Assembly: GCA_025201805.1 (NCBI GenBank)
Contig: MU619323.1
Location: forward strand, 93,966 to 143,130
DNA length: 49,165 nt
Direction of reading: 5' to 3'
DNA from: Parasitella parasitica
Lineage: Eukaryota; Mucoromycota; Mucoromycetes; Mucorales; Mucoraceae
In this document: positions 1 through 10,002 of the stretch, one piece after another
Position numbering within the stretch: position 1 is the stretch's first letter
Layout of the letters: every line of letters starts with the position of its first letter
The notes under the pieces: generated by a model
The model's input: only the letters and a program-made list of their open reading frames with translations
What the model was told of the DNA's origin: nothing
Databases searched by the model: none
Made by a program: the position numbers and the translations under genes

Positions 1-2
1 TT

Positions 3-938
3 TTTCGTAGAAACTACTTAGCACCTGTCAGTGATGTTTTGAGAAAAGGAGGTCGTGTGCTAGACATTGGTTGTGGCCCGGGCTCATGGTCTATGGAAAT
101 TGCTGGCGAATACCCAAAATCAACTGTTATTGGAGTGGATATAACCCCAATTTATCCTCGAGATATCAAGCCAGCCAACTGCGCCTTTTATCAATGCAAC
201 ATCCTCAATACTTTACCATTTGAAGACGGTACATTTGATTATGTATTCATGAGGTACGTATATATATATGTATATATATGTGTGTGTATATTGACAACCT
301 TGTCAAACAACTCTTGTTTATGTGATCTAATTAATTTCCTTTATTAGGTTCATGGGCCAAGGTGTTGAATCCGATAAATGGCCTGAACTACTGGCAGAGC
401 TTTTACGCGTATTGAAACCGAATGGTTGGATTGAATGGATTGAAGCAGATATCAAGATCCATCGCCCTGGTCCTGTTACCTTGGAATTTAATCAGAAATT
501 GATGGATTTGATGACAAAAAATAACCAAGATTCGCATATTGGAAGAAATTTGAAATCGAGATTGCTCGAGATGAATAAATTGACAAATATATCGACTACG
601 TTTGTATCTTGTCCAGGTGGGCATTGGGCAGGAAAGGTAAATTTGGAGCGTTACTCTAATATGCAGCATAAACTTACACAACCTTCTATTAGTTGGGGCA
701 GTTAACAATGCAATCCTGGAAAGCGTACGCTCAAGCTTTACGTCCGTTAATGTGCCAATCTTGGGGGATATCACCTATGGAGTACGACGAAAAATTAAAG
801 GAATGTTGGAGAGAAGCAGATGAGTACAAGACATTTGAAAATGTTCATTTCTCCTATGCACAGAAACAACCAGCCCCCTATCCTTCCGCTACAACAAGCT
901 CCTCAGTTGCGTCTTCCTTGAAAGGCGGAAGATTTTGA
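3..938 (+). CDS. SAM-dependent methyltransferase, 5' truncated by window edge
   Basis: Three exons, 3-253, 348-636 and 693-938, joined by GT-AG introns with the frame kept throughout; the 5' end lies before the window. The first exon carries the class I methyltransferase motif I (VLDIGCGPGSW), followed by an acidic strand-2 residue (GVDITP) and the NTLPFEDGTFDYVFMR strand-4 region. Exon 2 holds the post-motif segment LLRVLKPNGWIEWIEAD, typical of Methyltransf_25/UMTA-like fungal enzymes. The C-terminus is Ser/Thr/Pro-rich and ends in KGGRF. The family transfers methyl groups from SAM to small molecules or proteins; the substrate here cannot be read from sequence. Intron 1 begins with a TA/TG dinucleotide tract right after its donor. 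No neighbour suggests a pathway. Confidence 0.85.
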
Positions 939-1535
939 TCCATTTGAATACATCTAAAATTTTACTATAACAATCTAATGATTCTTATTATCATTAAAGA
1001 CTTGAAGATACTTAATTTTTGAGTGATTCACATGCGATTACATTGTCTTTACTTTGTACAAATAGCGATAATTAAGTTTGCATTTATGTACTTTTTTCTA
1101 AAATAGAAGAAACTTAACGAGCTTTGTCGATGTACATGATGCGATTATTATAAAAAAATGAACAAAACACCCAAGCACAATAGCCAAGAATGAATTGTTG
1201 AACAAGCCTGGACATCTTTAGCTATAACAGCGCACCAAACCCTCTTTTTGTTTTGGCACAAATTATGAACATCCAATTCATGTTTAAAAATGGTAAAGGT
1301 GCTGAACCAATCGATTTACATTGTTGACGAGGAGCAGCCTCTCAGAGCAAGTCGAACGGAGAAGCTAATTTTACAAAATTTTACAAAATACCTCTCCAAC
1401 GGATCAGGTAAATAGGGTGCAAGAGGTAAAATAAGATTGCCAGGAAGCCAAATTTGGCCGTCATGTTGAAATTTATCTTGGCTCCTGGTTTGTATAATCA
1501 CATTTAATTACTTTCGAACCAAGATTTATATCAAA
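939..1535. other. Spacer upstream of the Harbinger-like unit
   Basis: About 600 bp of AT-rich DNA with no supported gene. It contains the 3' flank of the methyltransferase and the 5' flank of the Myb-like protein. I looked here for a terminal inverted repeat matching the far side of the Harbinger unit and found no convincing pair. Confidence 0.5.
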
Positions 1536-2418
1536 ATGTCTATTGAAAACAACGATTTAAATGACGATTTACAAGAATCAGGTCGCTTGATTTCAGATCA
1601 AGAAAACGAAGTGTCCATTGTTGCCTCCTCTTCTAGTAGAAAAGGCAAAGCAAAGGAAAAATTTGAAGATAAGCAACTATGCAAATCATGGTTGTTTATT
1701 TCTATCGATCCAATTGTCGGCAATAGCCAAAATGAAAGTACTAAGTGGAAGCGTATCTTCAACCATTATCAAGAACAAATTCCAGATACCGCAAGAAGCA
1801 CCACTTCGTTGGAGTCTCGTTGGGGTGATATTTCGAAGCATATCTCAAAGTATTGCGGGTTCTTGGCCCAGTGTAGCCAATATCCCAGAAGTAGAGAGAT
1901 TGAAGAGGATGTTGTAAGTATTCTATACAGTATAAACGGGATCAACTAGTAATTTCTTTTTTCTGCAATAGCAAAATAGAGCATCAGAACTTTATGTCAA
2001 CGAGCTCAAAAAGCCATTTGACTTGATGCACTGTTACAAGATCCTTTCTAAATTTCCAAAGTGGAGTGATCCTGTGAGTGCTTACTCACAACGGGCCACT
2101 CGTCGGTCGAATGCTGCTGCAGCATCTCGACCCACTTCCAATGAAGTTGCTGCCGAGGAGATTGGCGAAGACGTTGATGATGCTTTCCAACGTCCTGAAG
2201 GGCGTAAGCAGGCCAAAGATAGGAGAAAGCAGAAGCGTCGCTTGGAAGAGATATATGAGGAGCTGGCATCTTGTCAACGTTTGTTGCTTGAGAATCAAGA
2301 AAAACGATCCAAGCAAACAGAAGATTTCATTGAATTTGAAAAGGAAAAATTCAAAATCATGATGGAATTCAAGAGGATGAAATATTCCAAGGAAAAAGAC
2401 AACAATGACATTCAATAA
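1536..2418 (+). CDS. Myb/SANT-like DNA-binding protein of PIF/Harbinger element
   Basis: Two exons, 1536-1913 and 1972-2418, joined at a codon boundary by a 58-nt GT-AG intron, giving 274 aa. The N-terminal half has the plant-trihelix/NAM-associated pattern: a W at the start (CKSWLFISIDP), an N/Q-rich linker, then W-K-RIFNHYQEQ and a second helix block with ESRWGDISKHISKYCGF. The C-terminal 100 residues are a charged predicted coiled coil (KQAKDRRKQKRRLEEIYEEL onward). This is the usual companion protein of Harbinger nucleases, and a broken nuclease lies convergent just downstream. The open frame through the intron suggests this half of the element decayed more slowly than the nuclease, or is still used. 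No other host role is visible. Confidence 0.75.
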
Positions 2419-2459
2419 AAATCAATGATTCATTTTGTTCAAATATTGTTAGTTATATG

Positions 2460-3361
2460 TTAATGTAAATTTAATTTATTACAACTATACAGTTTTATTT
2501 CCTTATTGATTCCCATGATTTTCCAAAGATGATCAATAATATCTTTTTGAAGACAAATATGGATACCAGCATTTCTGATACGACCGTATTTAGAAACATA
2601 GTCTCTGGGCGCATTGCTTTTGGTAGGCGGCACCCTTCCAGTCTTTGAAGCAGGGCCGGCAACAATGTTCCACCGAGCTTGTAGAACACCAAAGGCACTT
2701 TCGACATCTTTGCGGTAATTCTCATGAGTTTTGGTGAACAACTAGGCATACATAATTAATATTTGAGTATGTATTAGTTTGGATTATGTACACATGTGTG
2801 TTATAATTACTTTTTCTTTCTGAGTAAAATGCTCAGCAATGGCAGAAATCAAAGTAACATAGTTTAGGTAAATTTCATCTACCAAATAGTATCCAAACTC
2901 GTAATGGTGGCCATTGACTCCGAAGCTAGTAGAAAAACCTACGCCATTCTGTGCAGATGCAAACAAAGGAGAACGATCGAGGACATTAATGTCATTAAGA
3001 GTACCTCGGAGGCCAAAAAAGCATGCCAGATCATAAATAATAAGAAGCAACAGCTTCCAGGATTACGGTGGCGACTTTCTCCTTGCCACAGTAGGCCCCA
3101 TGCCATGCATTTGGACAATTCTTCCACGTCAAATGCATACAATCCAAAGATACAAGCATCTCTTTTTTGGACGAAATATTCACCAAATTCTTCAATGTCT
3201 CTCCAGATCTTGACAAATAAGTTTTTCCTCACACCGAAAAGACGTATGAAGTTGTCAGCATATGCAGCACTATCTATAAAGTAATCATCCATGAGATTAG
3301 CTTCGCCAATGTGGCGACGGCGACCAATTTCATTGCGGTGAGTATCGCTATCTCTTCAGAC
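2460..3361 (-). pseudogene. PIF/Harbinger DDE nuclease (HARBI1/ALP1-like), internally deleted
   Basis: Read on the minus strand, the order of conserved blocks is: N-terminal EIGRRRHIGEANLMDDYF, the first catalytic Asp block (LDCMHLTWKNCPNAWHG), the second Asp block (GTLNDINVLDRSPLF), then, after a likely intron (about 2750-2815), the Glu block (KDVESAFGVLQARWNIV). All three DDE residues are therefore visible. Two lesions show. The stretch between EYFVQKRDA and the first Asp block is missing roughly 80 residues compared with the family. The frame also changes near position 3030, between the VASYYL and LACFFGLRG segments. A stop codon lies just before the N-terminal block. The product cannot be a functional nuclease as assembled. 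It belongs with the Myb-like gene at 1536-2418. Confidence 0.75.
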
Positions 3362-3382
3362 ACGGTTGGTTCCTTCCTTTAA

Positions 3383-3713
3383 TTGCACTGAATTGACTTT
3401 CACTGACTTGATTATCATTGATCTGATTTTCACTGATTGATTTTCACTGACTTGACTTTTACTAACTTGACTTTTACTTACTTGACTTTTACTTTACTGA
3501 GTTGACTTTTACTGATTTGACTTGTACTGAATTGACTTTCACAGAGTTGACTTGACTTGACTTACACTGACTTGACTTGTACTGACTTCACTTACATTGG
3601 CTTGACTTTTATTCACTCGACTTGCACTGAATTGACTTGCACTGACTTGACTTTTGCCTCTGACTTGACTTACACTGAGTTGAATTTTGATTTTTACCTC
3701 TGGCTTGACTTTC
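3383..3713. repeat. Degenerate 15-bp minisatellite, unit about CTTGACTTTTACTGA
   Basis: About 22 imperfect tandem copies of a 15-nt unit built on TTGACTTNTACTGAC. Internal variation includes TTGACTTGCACTGAA and TTGACTTGACTTGAC. The array begins just upstream of the N-terminus of the broken Harbinger nuclease and ends near TTCTTATGCC. No open frame runs through it, so it is not a protein repeat. Confidence 0.85.
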
Positions 3714-5282
3714 TTATGCCATCAGTTTGATCTAGCGTCTTTTAGTGTAAGAGATCTTGTCAGACAAATGCCAAGCCTGATTTCTCTGTATCTAGTTGCG
3801 CAGCAGAACAGTTAGTCAAACTCGTGCCATTTTTTCCATAAACTTGAATTGTTCAAAAGTGTGCCTGTCTTTGCAAAGCCAGGGACATAGATTTGAAGTG
3901 CTTTATTTTTTTATTTTATTTTGTTTTGGTCTACGCAAACTTCAGTGTGTTATTGTCAGAAAAAAGATGAAAGCTGTAAAAAACAAAACAATGTTTAGCA
4001 ATCTCAAACACAAAAACGAGCAATGCAAATATAAGGCACCATTTGATTACATATTTGCATAGCTTATAGCAAGTTTTTGTACTCTTTTAGTTTGACATCA
4101 AATGAAGGTAGCGACTTTTCTGACTTTTTTTCGAAAAAGTATTTTTCAAAATCGGAGCGTGAGATCGTCAGGCCAGGTACAGACATGCAAGTACTACCAT
4201 TAGAAAGCCAAGAAGCACATAATTTAAATAAACTAGGCCAAAATTGTTTTTCTCTTGAAATGAAAAAACTGTGGCTCCTCAAAGCTAATGCTTTCTTCAA
4301 AAAACGCACACTATCTTTCTTTGATAGCGGAGATTAAACGGATCCAAAATCAGGAAGAAAAAGTTCTTTCAGAAACTCCATTTGGACATTTCGAAAATAA
4401 AATTACTTCTTTGAGGCAAATTATCATCTTTTGATACTATGCATACCACGGCTGTCAGTCTATGATAATAGCTGTATTTTTGGGCCCTCTACACGATGGT
4501 GTCATTTTCATAATCCCCGTATGCTTGTGGAAGAAGTTCTGCCAAGAAAAACCCAAAAACGGATCAAGAAGAGAAAGTCAATATTTTGCTTAATTAGAGC
4601 GCATTTCCAGTCTTTCAGATCAAGGAATGGTCTTTTACGGTCATTTTCCACCAATATATGCGATAGTAAAAAGTTGTATTTTTGAGGTCAAAATCGAGGA
4701 TAATGCATAATCGATGATTTTGGATGGGTGGATACAAGGAAAAAATCGAAAAAATCCGCCATTTTGCATCGAAAAAAAAATCATACTCAAATTGCACCAA
4801 AACCATATATAATATAGTTCTTTCCCAATGGATACTATTTCTCGTGATTTCAGGGCACTTTTGTTTATAAGAATCAATCAAAAAATGGTATACGAAGCTA
4901 AAGTTGTTGCTTTTAAGCTGTAAAAAATATCCATCTGGCTATAATATTACGTCAATATTAACTCTAGTATATGACACAGCTCTATAAAGTAAGCATTTTG
5001 ATATCGCAAGTAAATCTTTGTTCATAGTAAAATGATCAAGCAGGTGTGGCCCATCGAGTTGCAAGCAGAAGAGGATAATTAATGGATACAATGCTTTGCG
5101 CCAGGGACATGTAACAACAATAACCTCAGGTAATATTTTTCAATATCTCTCGGGGATACGGTCTATTTTCTTCCAACTGTTCCGCCTAAACCTGTCCTTC
5201 TTGGAGCCTAATACCTGGGATGTCCTTCTAGATGAAACGTGTATCTTTCATAAAAGCTGACATATAGTGTTTTCTTTGAATC
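3714..5282. other. Gene-poor stretch, no supported coding sequence
   Basis: About 1.6 kb of AT-rich DNA. Open frames of 80-90 codons occur on both strands (for example plus 4077-4337), but none has recognisable motifs, convincing start context or spliced partners. It lies between Harbinger and Helitron relics and is probably decayed transposon or spacer DNA. Confidence 0.5.
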
Positions 5283-5305
5283 AAAAAAAAAAAAAAAAAA
5301 AAAAA
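5283..5305. repeat. A23 homopolymer at edge of Helitron relic
   Basis: An uninterrupted run of 23 A on the plus strand. It lies exactly where the minus-strand Helitron coding similarity stops, so the relic's reading frame runs into poly-T. This could mark an insertion, deletion or assembly boundary. Confidence 0.85.
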
Positions 5306-5867
5306 TTAATTTCGACTTGCAGATCATTGTTTCCCGAGTCAAGTTGGGCACGGTCGTCGCCCTTGTTAATATATTTTTTTATATGCCCTACGTAGTTGAC
5401 CTGATGGCAGATTTCAACGTTGATGTGTGCATCATACTTTGCGGCCGAGTAAAGATTATGAGGCACAATCCACCTATTTTCAAAGATTTTTCTGCCATTG
5501 TCCCGCACCACAGTTTGTCCTGCCATTGCTCATCTTCTATAAGCGATCTTTCACCTTCATCAGGATTACCAAGAGAAGTTTCATTATTAAACGAAAAATG
5601 ATAACATTTTGAGCACGACTCAATTTTCACGAATGGAGCGTCCGGATTCAACAATCCACATGGGTCAAGTATCATTTTAGTAGTAATAGATTTGTATGCA
5701 GGAGGATGAGTAACAGGGTCATGAATCTCTGCGGAAACAGTGTCATTGATATCTTTGGGAATCCTTGGTTTGTCATCCTCTTTGTCTGAATTAATTTCCT
5801 TTTTTGTCTGGTTTTTGACTTTGCTTTTTCCAAAATAGTGTATGCCGTAGCTCCCCCTTAAATCCAT
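5306..5867 (-). pseudogene. Helitron Rep/helicase-like fragment, frameshifted
   Basis: On the minus strand the frame starting at 5867 contains the Helitron-like N-terminal block: ILDPCGLLNPDAPF, then a Cys pair (ESCSKCYHFSFNNETSLG), resembling the HGPCG...NP...CSKxFPKPF pattern of Helitron_like_N domains. Near 5526 the frame shifts by one and continues with ENRWIVPHNLYSAAKYDAHI and NVEICHQVNYVGHIKKYINK GDDRA, matching the family RWVVPYNPYLLLKYDAHINVE...YIYKGxDRA. Helitrons are rolling-circle transposons and this Rep-proximal domain precedes the PIF1 helicase. Only this roughly 190-residue part remains; the helicase is missing beyond the A23 tract. The first 60 residues of the frame (Lys/Asp-rich) are not recognised. 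A dead relic. Confidence 0.75.
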
Positions 5868-6020
5868 GTGTCAAGTATATGCATATGAAATATTTGTAAC
5901 AATAGTTTATTTATTAATTTACTGGAAAAAAAAATTTTTTTTGGGAGGGGATATATATGTATTTATCGACGGAAAGATAAGATAATAATAATAATACAAA
6001 ACGCACACAATTTGTATTCA

Positions 6021-6896
6021 TCAAACTAGTTGATGTACAGATTTCTCATTATAAGGTGGGCACCACGATGGAGGGAGATCTTGAAACATACAATTTACTT
6101 CTTTCTCATCTACAACGTGATGGTTGAAGTAAGCTGATTTTGGAGGCGGGATAAAGCCTACATCATCTTCTGATGGAGATCGTCGGTTAAATTGGCGGCT
6201 CTTCAAGGCATTGAATCGGTCGTCAAACTCAATGTCAATAGCCTACGCATGTATGCATGATTTAGTATGGTACAAATGACAAAATCTACGTTCTTACATA
6301 AATTGCCTTTAAGCCGGATAACGACTGTATTCTATACGGTGTTACATCAAGGCCGTTTTTAATGAACCGAAAGTTAATGCCACGAATATTCTCAGTCGCA
6401 TTCAGCCGACTGCAAATTTCGAAAATGTTTTTTTCAAACTAGACGAGAAGGTGAGTGTTTTGGGTTGAATCAAAATTTGCTTGTTTATGTAATATGCTGT
6501 GTATATACCTTTGTCCTTCTGCTTCGATGTAGCCAAAGCATAAACAAGGAACTGGTGATAATAAATGCCGGTAATGCCACCAAAACGTACGGATTGTTCA
6601 AGTGGATCCAGAGCAAGTAAAATGAGGTTGCTGCTGTCATCCACATGGTGAATAGCGTACCAAACCAAAATATTTTGGGCCCTGGCGGTGCTCTTAACCG
6701 TGCGGCTTGATTGAAAAGACCAACAATTGAATGAAAGTCATGGACTGTAAGCTAAACATGGTTTGAAATGAAATTGCGTAAATATACACATATATGGCGT
6801 CTGTGCTCATATGTAGTAGATACATACATTGTTTTGGAGGTCAAATGTATACTGATCGTCAAATTTTCTTCTAAACGATAGACGGACACTCTTCAT
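6021..6896 (-). CDS. Small two-TM membrane protein of unknown function
   Basis: Four exons on the minus strand: 6828-6896, 6509-6751, 6298-6438 and 6021-6242, all joined at codon boundaries, giving 224 aa. The start MKSVRLSFRRKF is basic. Residues about 45-95 form a hydrophobic hairpin: IFWFGTLFTMWMTAATSFYL, a short HLNNP turn, then VLVALPAFIITSSLFMLWL, followed by basic HRSRRTK. The C-terminal 120 residues are soluble and contain GINFRFIKNGLDVTPYRIQS and a Pro-rich end (DVGFIPPPKSAYF, DLPPSWCPPY). I do not recognise the family. The clean four-exon structure and polar/hydrophobic patterning make a real gene likely. The topology suggests an organelle or endomembrane protein with both termini on the same side. 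Confidence 0.7.
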
Positions 6897-7312
6897 TGTT
6901 TTGTTTGATTTCGAGAGAGAAAAGGAAGGAGACGATGAAATAGAGATTCGAACGTAAAATATAAATGTGGAATGTTGATGTTTGCTGTGGGAGAAAATGG
7001 AAAAATGGAAAAGGGATACAGAAAAAGACGTATTCCTTGATCCCCCTTTTATATGAAATTTCATTTCGAACAATGATGATTTGCTTTCCCGGTGATGTTG
7101 CAGAAGTTTGCAAAAGAAACCCTTTTATTGCCGTAATGTTTGCTAGTAAATTTCGTTTTTTTAATCATCAACACGGCGGTGCGTATTGGACAGAACTCGA
7201 TCCAGGTTGTAAGCAGCTATACAGAACAAAAATGTTAATTTTTTTTGCTCCATTACACAATTGACATTTTTATCCCCTCTCTCCCTCCATGTCCCCCTTT
7301 TCCTTTTGCCCC

Positions 7313-7315
<3 letters not shown>

Positions 7316-7377
<62 letters not shown>
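7316..7377. repeat. T62 homopolymer downstream of the GH15 gene
   Basis: Sixty-two consecutive T on the plus strand, i.e. A62 in the sense of the upstream minus-strand GH15 gene, starting 13 nt after its stop codon. The exact length is likely unreliable in an assembly. Confidence 0.9.
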
Positions 7378-7378
<1 letters not shown>

Positions 7379-7390
7379 TTAAATATCCTG

Positions 7391-9819
7391 TTATACATTA
7401 CCGCTGATAAATGACAGATGTGTAAATGCTTGAGGAAAGTTACCCAGCAATTCACCAGATCTTGCGACTTCTTCAGAAAACAAACCGAGATGATTGCCGT
7501 AGGACAACATTTTCTCAAACATAACAACAGCACGAGTTAGTAGTCTTTTGTCGTATTGACCGGCTCTTGTTAAAGCCTCGACCAACCAAAAAGTACACAT
7601 TGAGAAAGCACCTTCTAATCCACCTACGCCATCATCCGTAGTTAAAAAGTTGTATCTAAACACCAAATCATTTGCAACCAAACCACCCTTCTCAGGAGGC
7701 AGCAAAATGCGTTCGATGGTATTCAACAACCTGGGATCGGTTGGAGAAGAAAAGAAGACCAGAGGCATAATCAGCGTACTGGCGTCCAATGCATCCGGTG
7801 ATTCAACACTCTGCGTAAAGATCTTGAGTTCTTTGTTGTAGCATTTAGTTTGAACAAGCTCGTAGATCTCGTCTCTTGTGGCCATCCATTTAGCACGGTT
7901 CGGGCATGGGAAGACTCTCTTGTCAGCCAAGCGTAGAGCTATACGTAAATATTATTATTAATATTGGTTTCAATCCCAATACTATTAAATTTACCTCTGT
8001 CTATCGCCACCCAACACATCACCAATGAATACGTAAATTGCTGCTTACGGCCACGTACCTCCCAAATGGACATGTCAGGAACATCCCAATTGTCACAAAC
8101 ATGGTCTGCAAGTTTGCGGACAGAGCACCACATATCGTATGAAATAGGCGACCCATATTTGTTGTACAAGTAGATACCATCCATCAATTCACCATAAATA
8201 TCCAACTGCAAGTGATCATAGGCACCATTACCCACTCGGACAGGACGCGATTCCCGATAACCATCGAGATGATCAAGTTCATACTCGTCCAGTTTTTTAA
8301 CGCCATCTATACTATACATGATGTTTAGTGAGCCGTCTTCGTTCAAATCGTTGCAGCGGTCTTCGACAAATTTCATGTATTGGCCAGCTTCATACGTAAA
8401 TCCTAATCTGAGAAAGGCGTAGACAGTAAACGATGAATCACGCACCCATACATAGCGATAATCCCAATTACGAGGCCCACCGATGGCTGTATGATCCCCC
8501 CCCCCGAGGCAAGTTAGTTTGTGTAGTTGTATTTTGCGATAAATATATATTACCTTCTGGAATACCAAACGTGGGAGCAGCAATAACGGCACCAGTCTAC
8601 TCAGATGGTTAGATTACATACAAATCTTGAAATAGATGCTTTTAAATGAAATGCTTACTGGTTCATAAGTCAACAGTTTAAGTGCAAGAGCACTTCGCAT
8701 GACATGTTCTCTCCAGCGGCCCTTGTAGGTGCTCTGTGTGACCCAATTCAGCCAAAATGTGCTTGTTTGTCTAAAAAGCGAATCCAGCAAGCTCATGGTA
8801 AGAGGAGGATCAGAGGCCAATCTTAATCTGCGGTCGGCCGCATCTTCCTGGGAGGGGTTGTGAGAAGCTTCGGACGTAGGCACCTCACGGAATACAAAAG
8901 ACACCTCTTGCGTTTCTTGCAAATCAAAATTCGCGTACACACCAGGCCCCTTATGTCCAGAGTCCTCCTTGTCAATATGCACCTTGACCAAAGGGCACTC
9001 AAAATCGCCACATTTCACCAAATAACGCAGATCCATCGTCATGTCCTTGCTGGAAAAGACAACTCGCTCATTCGCAGTATAATAGTGCATGTCTTGTTCT
9101 GGATACAACTTGGCCTCGATGCCAGCCATCGTCTTTAGATCTTCGGACGTGGACTCTGTCAAGATTTGAGTTTCATGCTCATCCAATGCATAGTTGAAGG
9201 CGGGATAGCACTCCATCTTGAATTGGACTGTTCCGCGAATTACACGCACCTTTCTGATGAGCCACGGCAATAGAGGCTTTGTTGAATGGCGCTGTCCTTG
9301 GGCAGGCAAATGCATGTAATCTATGATTTCAGCTACACCTTCGTCGGACATGAATCTTGTTGTCAGGATGTTGCTGTTTGGCAGATACATTTGCTTGTTG
9401 CTTGTATGAGGAGTTCGTGGAGAGATGCAAAAGTGGCCACCCTTGTCTTTGTCGAGCATGCGGCAGAACACAGAGGGAGAATCGAACTTGGGATAGCAGT
9501 AAAAGTCAATTGAGGCATCTGTGCCCACCAATGCCACGGTTCTCATATTGCCAATGATGCCGTAGTTTTCTACAGGCAAGTAGCCTCTCTGGCGGATGTT
9601 GCAACTTGTACTTTCAACATCTGCCTTGGGAAAATGGTCGGGATTGATGCTTTGACGGCGAGTATCAGCTACATAGCGGACGCCTGCTGGTAGTTCTTGA
9701 CAAGGCTCTTCGCAATGCTCGATTTCAGACTCTAATTGAAGTCCGTAAGATCGGTCGCGAGTGCTGGAAGCACTTGAGGGACGCTGGATTGGATCTGCGG
9801 ATGTTGGAAATGAGGACAT
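7391..9819 (-). CDS. GH15 trehalase/glucoamylase-like glycoside hydrolase
   Basis: Four exons (8659-9819, 8554-8596, 7995-8486, 7391-7938) encode 747 aa. The start at 9819 is chosen because a TATA box lies about 50 nt upstream and residues before it lack context. After a Ser/Pro-rich leader, the N-terminal domain has [20 protein letters not shown] and [18 protein letters not shown], typical of the beta-sandwich trehalase-like N-domain of the bacterial/fungal GH15 group. The (alpha/alpha)6 catalytic domain begins at [19 protein letters not shown] (about 404-422). SIWEVRG (Glu near 544) is the expected general acid region, and [11 protein letters not shown] carries the second acidic residue. 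No signal peptide, so probably cytosolic or vacuolar turnover of alpha-glucosides such as trehalose or glycogen; which substrate is not decidable here. Intron 2 contains a G10 run. Confidence 0.88.
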
Positions 9820-9865
9820 TCTTTCTAACAAAATGCACAAAAAGAAAGAAAGAAATGTCTCTCTT

Positions 9866-9871
9866 TTTATA
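9866..9871 (-). promoter_or_regulatory. TATA box of the GH15 gene
   Basis: TATAAA on the minus strand within AATATAAAAAG, about 47-52 nt before the chosen ATG at 9819 and followed by a CTTTCTTTCTTTC pyrimidine stretch. This placement supports the start at 9819 rather than at the in-frame codon 20 positions earlier, which would overlap the TATA box. Confidence 0.5.
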
Positions 9872-10002
9872 TTGGGCATTTAGCCCCATAATTAAAAAAC
9901 CAAAGATTAAAAACGTCATGTGTGTAATGCATTTTCATGCCAAGTTTTACATTTTTATTAACGCGGCGATATTTTTATCCCTTCTCTGCGCATGATGCTT
10001 GT

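Larger units (their letters stand above)
1536..3361. mobile_element. PIF/Harbinger-type DNA transposon, degenerate, termini unresolved
   Basis: The unit pairs a forward Myb/SANT-like protein gene with a convergent DDE nuclease related to HARBI1/ALP1, the characteristic two-gene content of PIF/Harbinger transposons, where the Myb-like protein helps import and target the nuclease. The two genes converge with about 40 bp between their stop codons. The nuclease is broken, so the copy is not autonomous. The expected short terminal repeats and 3-bp (TWA) target duplication could not be identified. The right side runs directly into a minisatellite, so the boundary given is that of the recognisable coding sequence only. 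Confidence 0.7.

Noticed and set aside
1316-1501. Minus-strand open frame upstream of the Myb-like gene
   Set aside because: Short, no motif, no start context; probably chance.
4077-4881. 80-88 codon frames on both strands between the Harbinger and Helitron relics
   Set aside because: AT-rich low-complexity translations without motifs, partners or start context.
8860-9557. Plus-strand frames over the GH15 coding region
   Set aside because: Shadows of the well-supported minus-strand GH15 exon.
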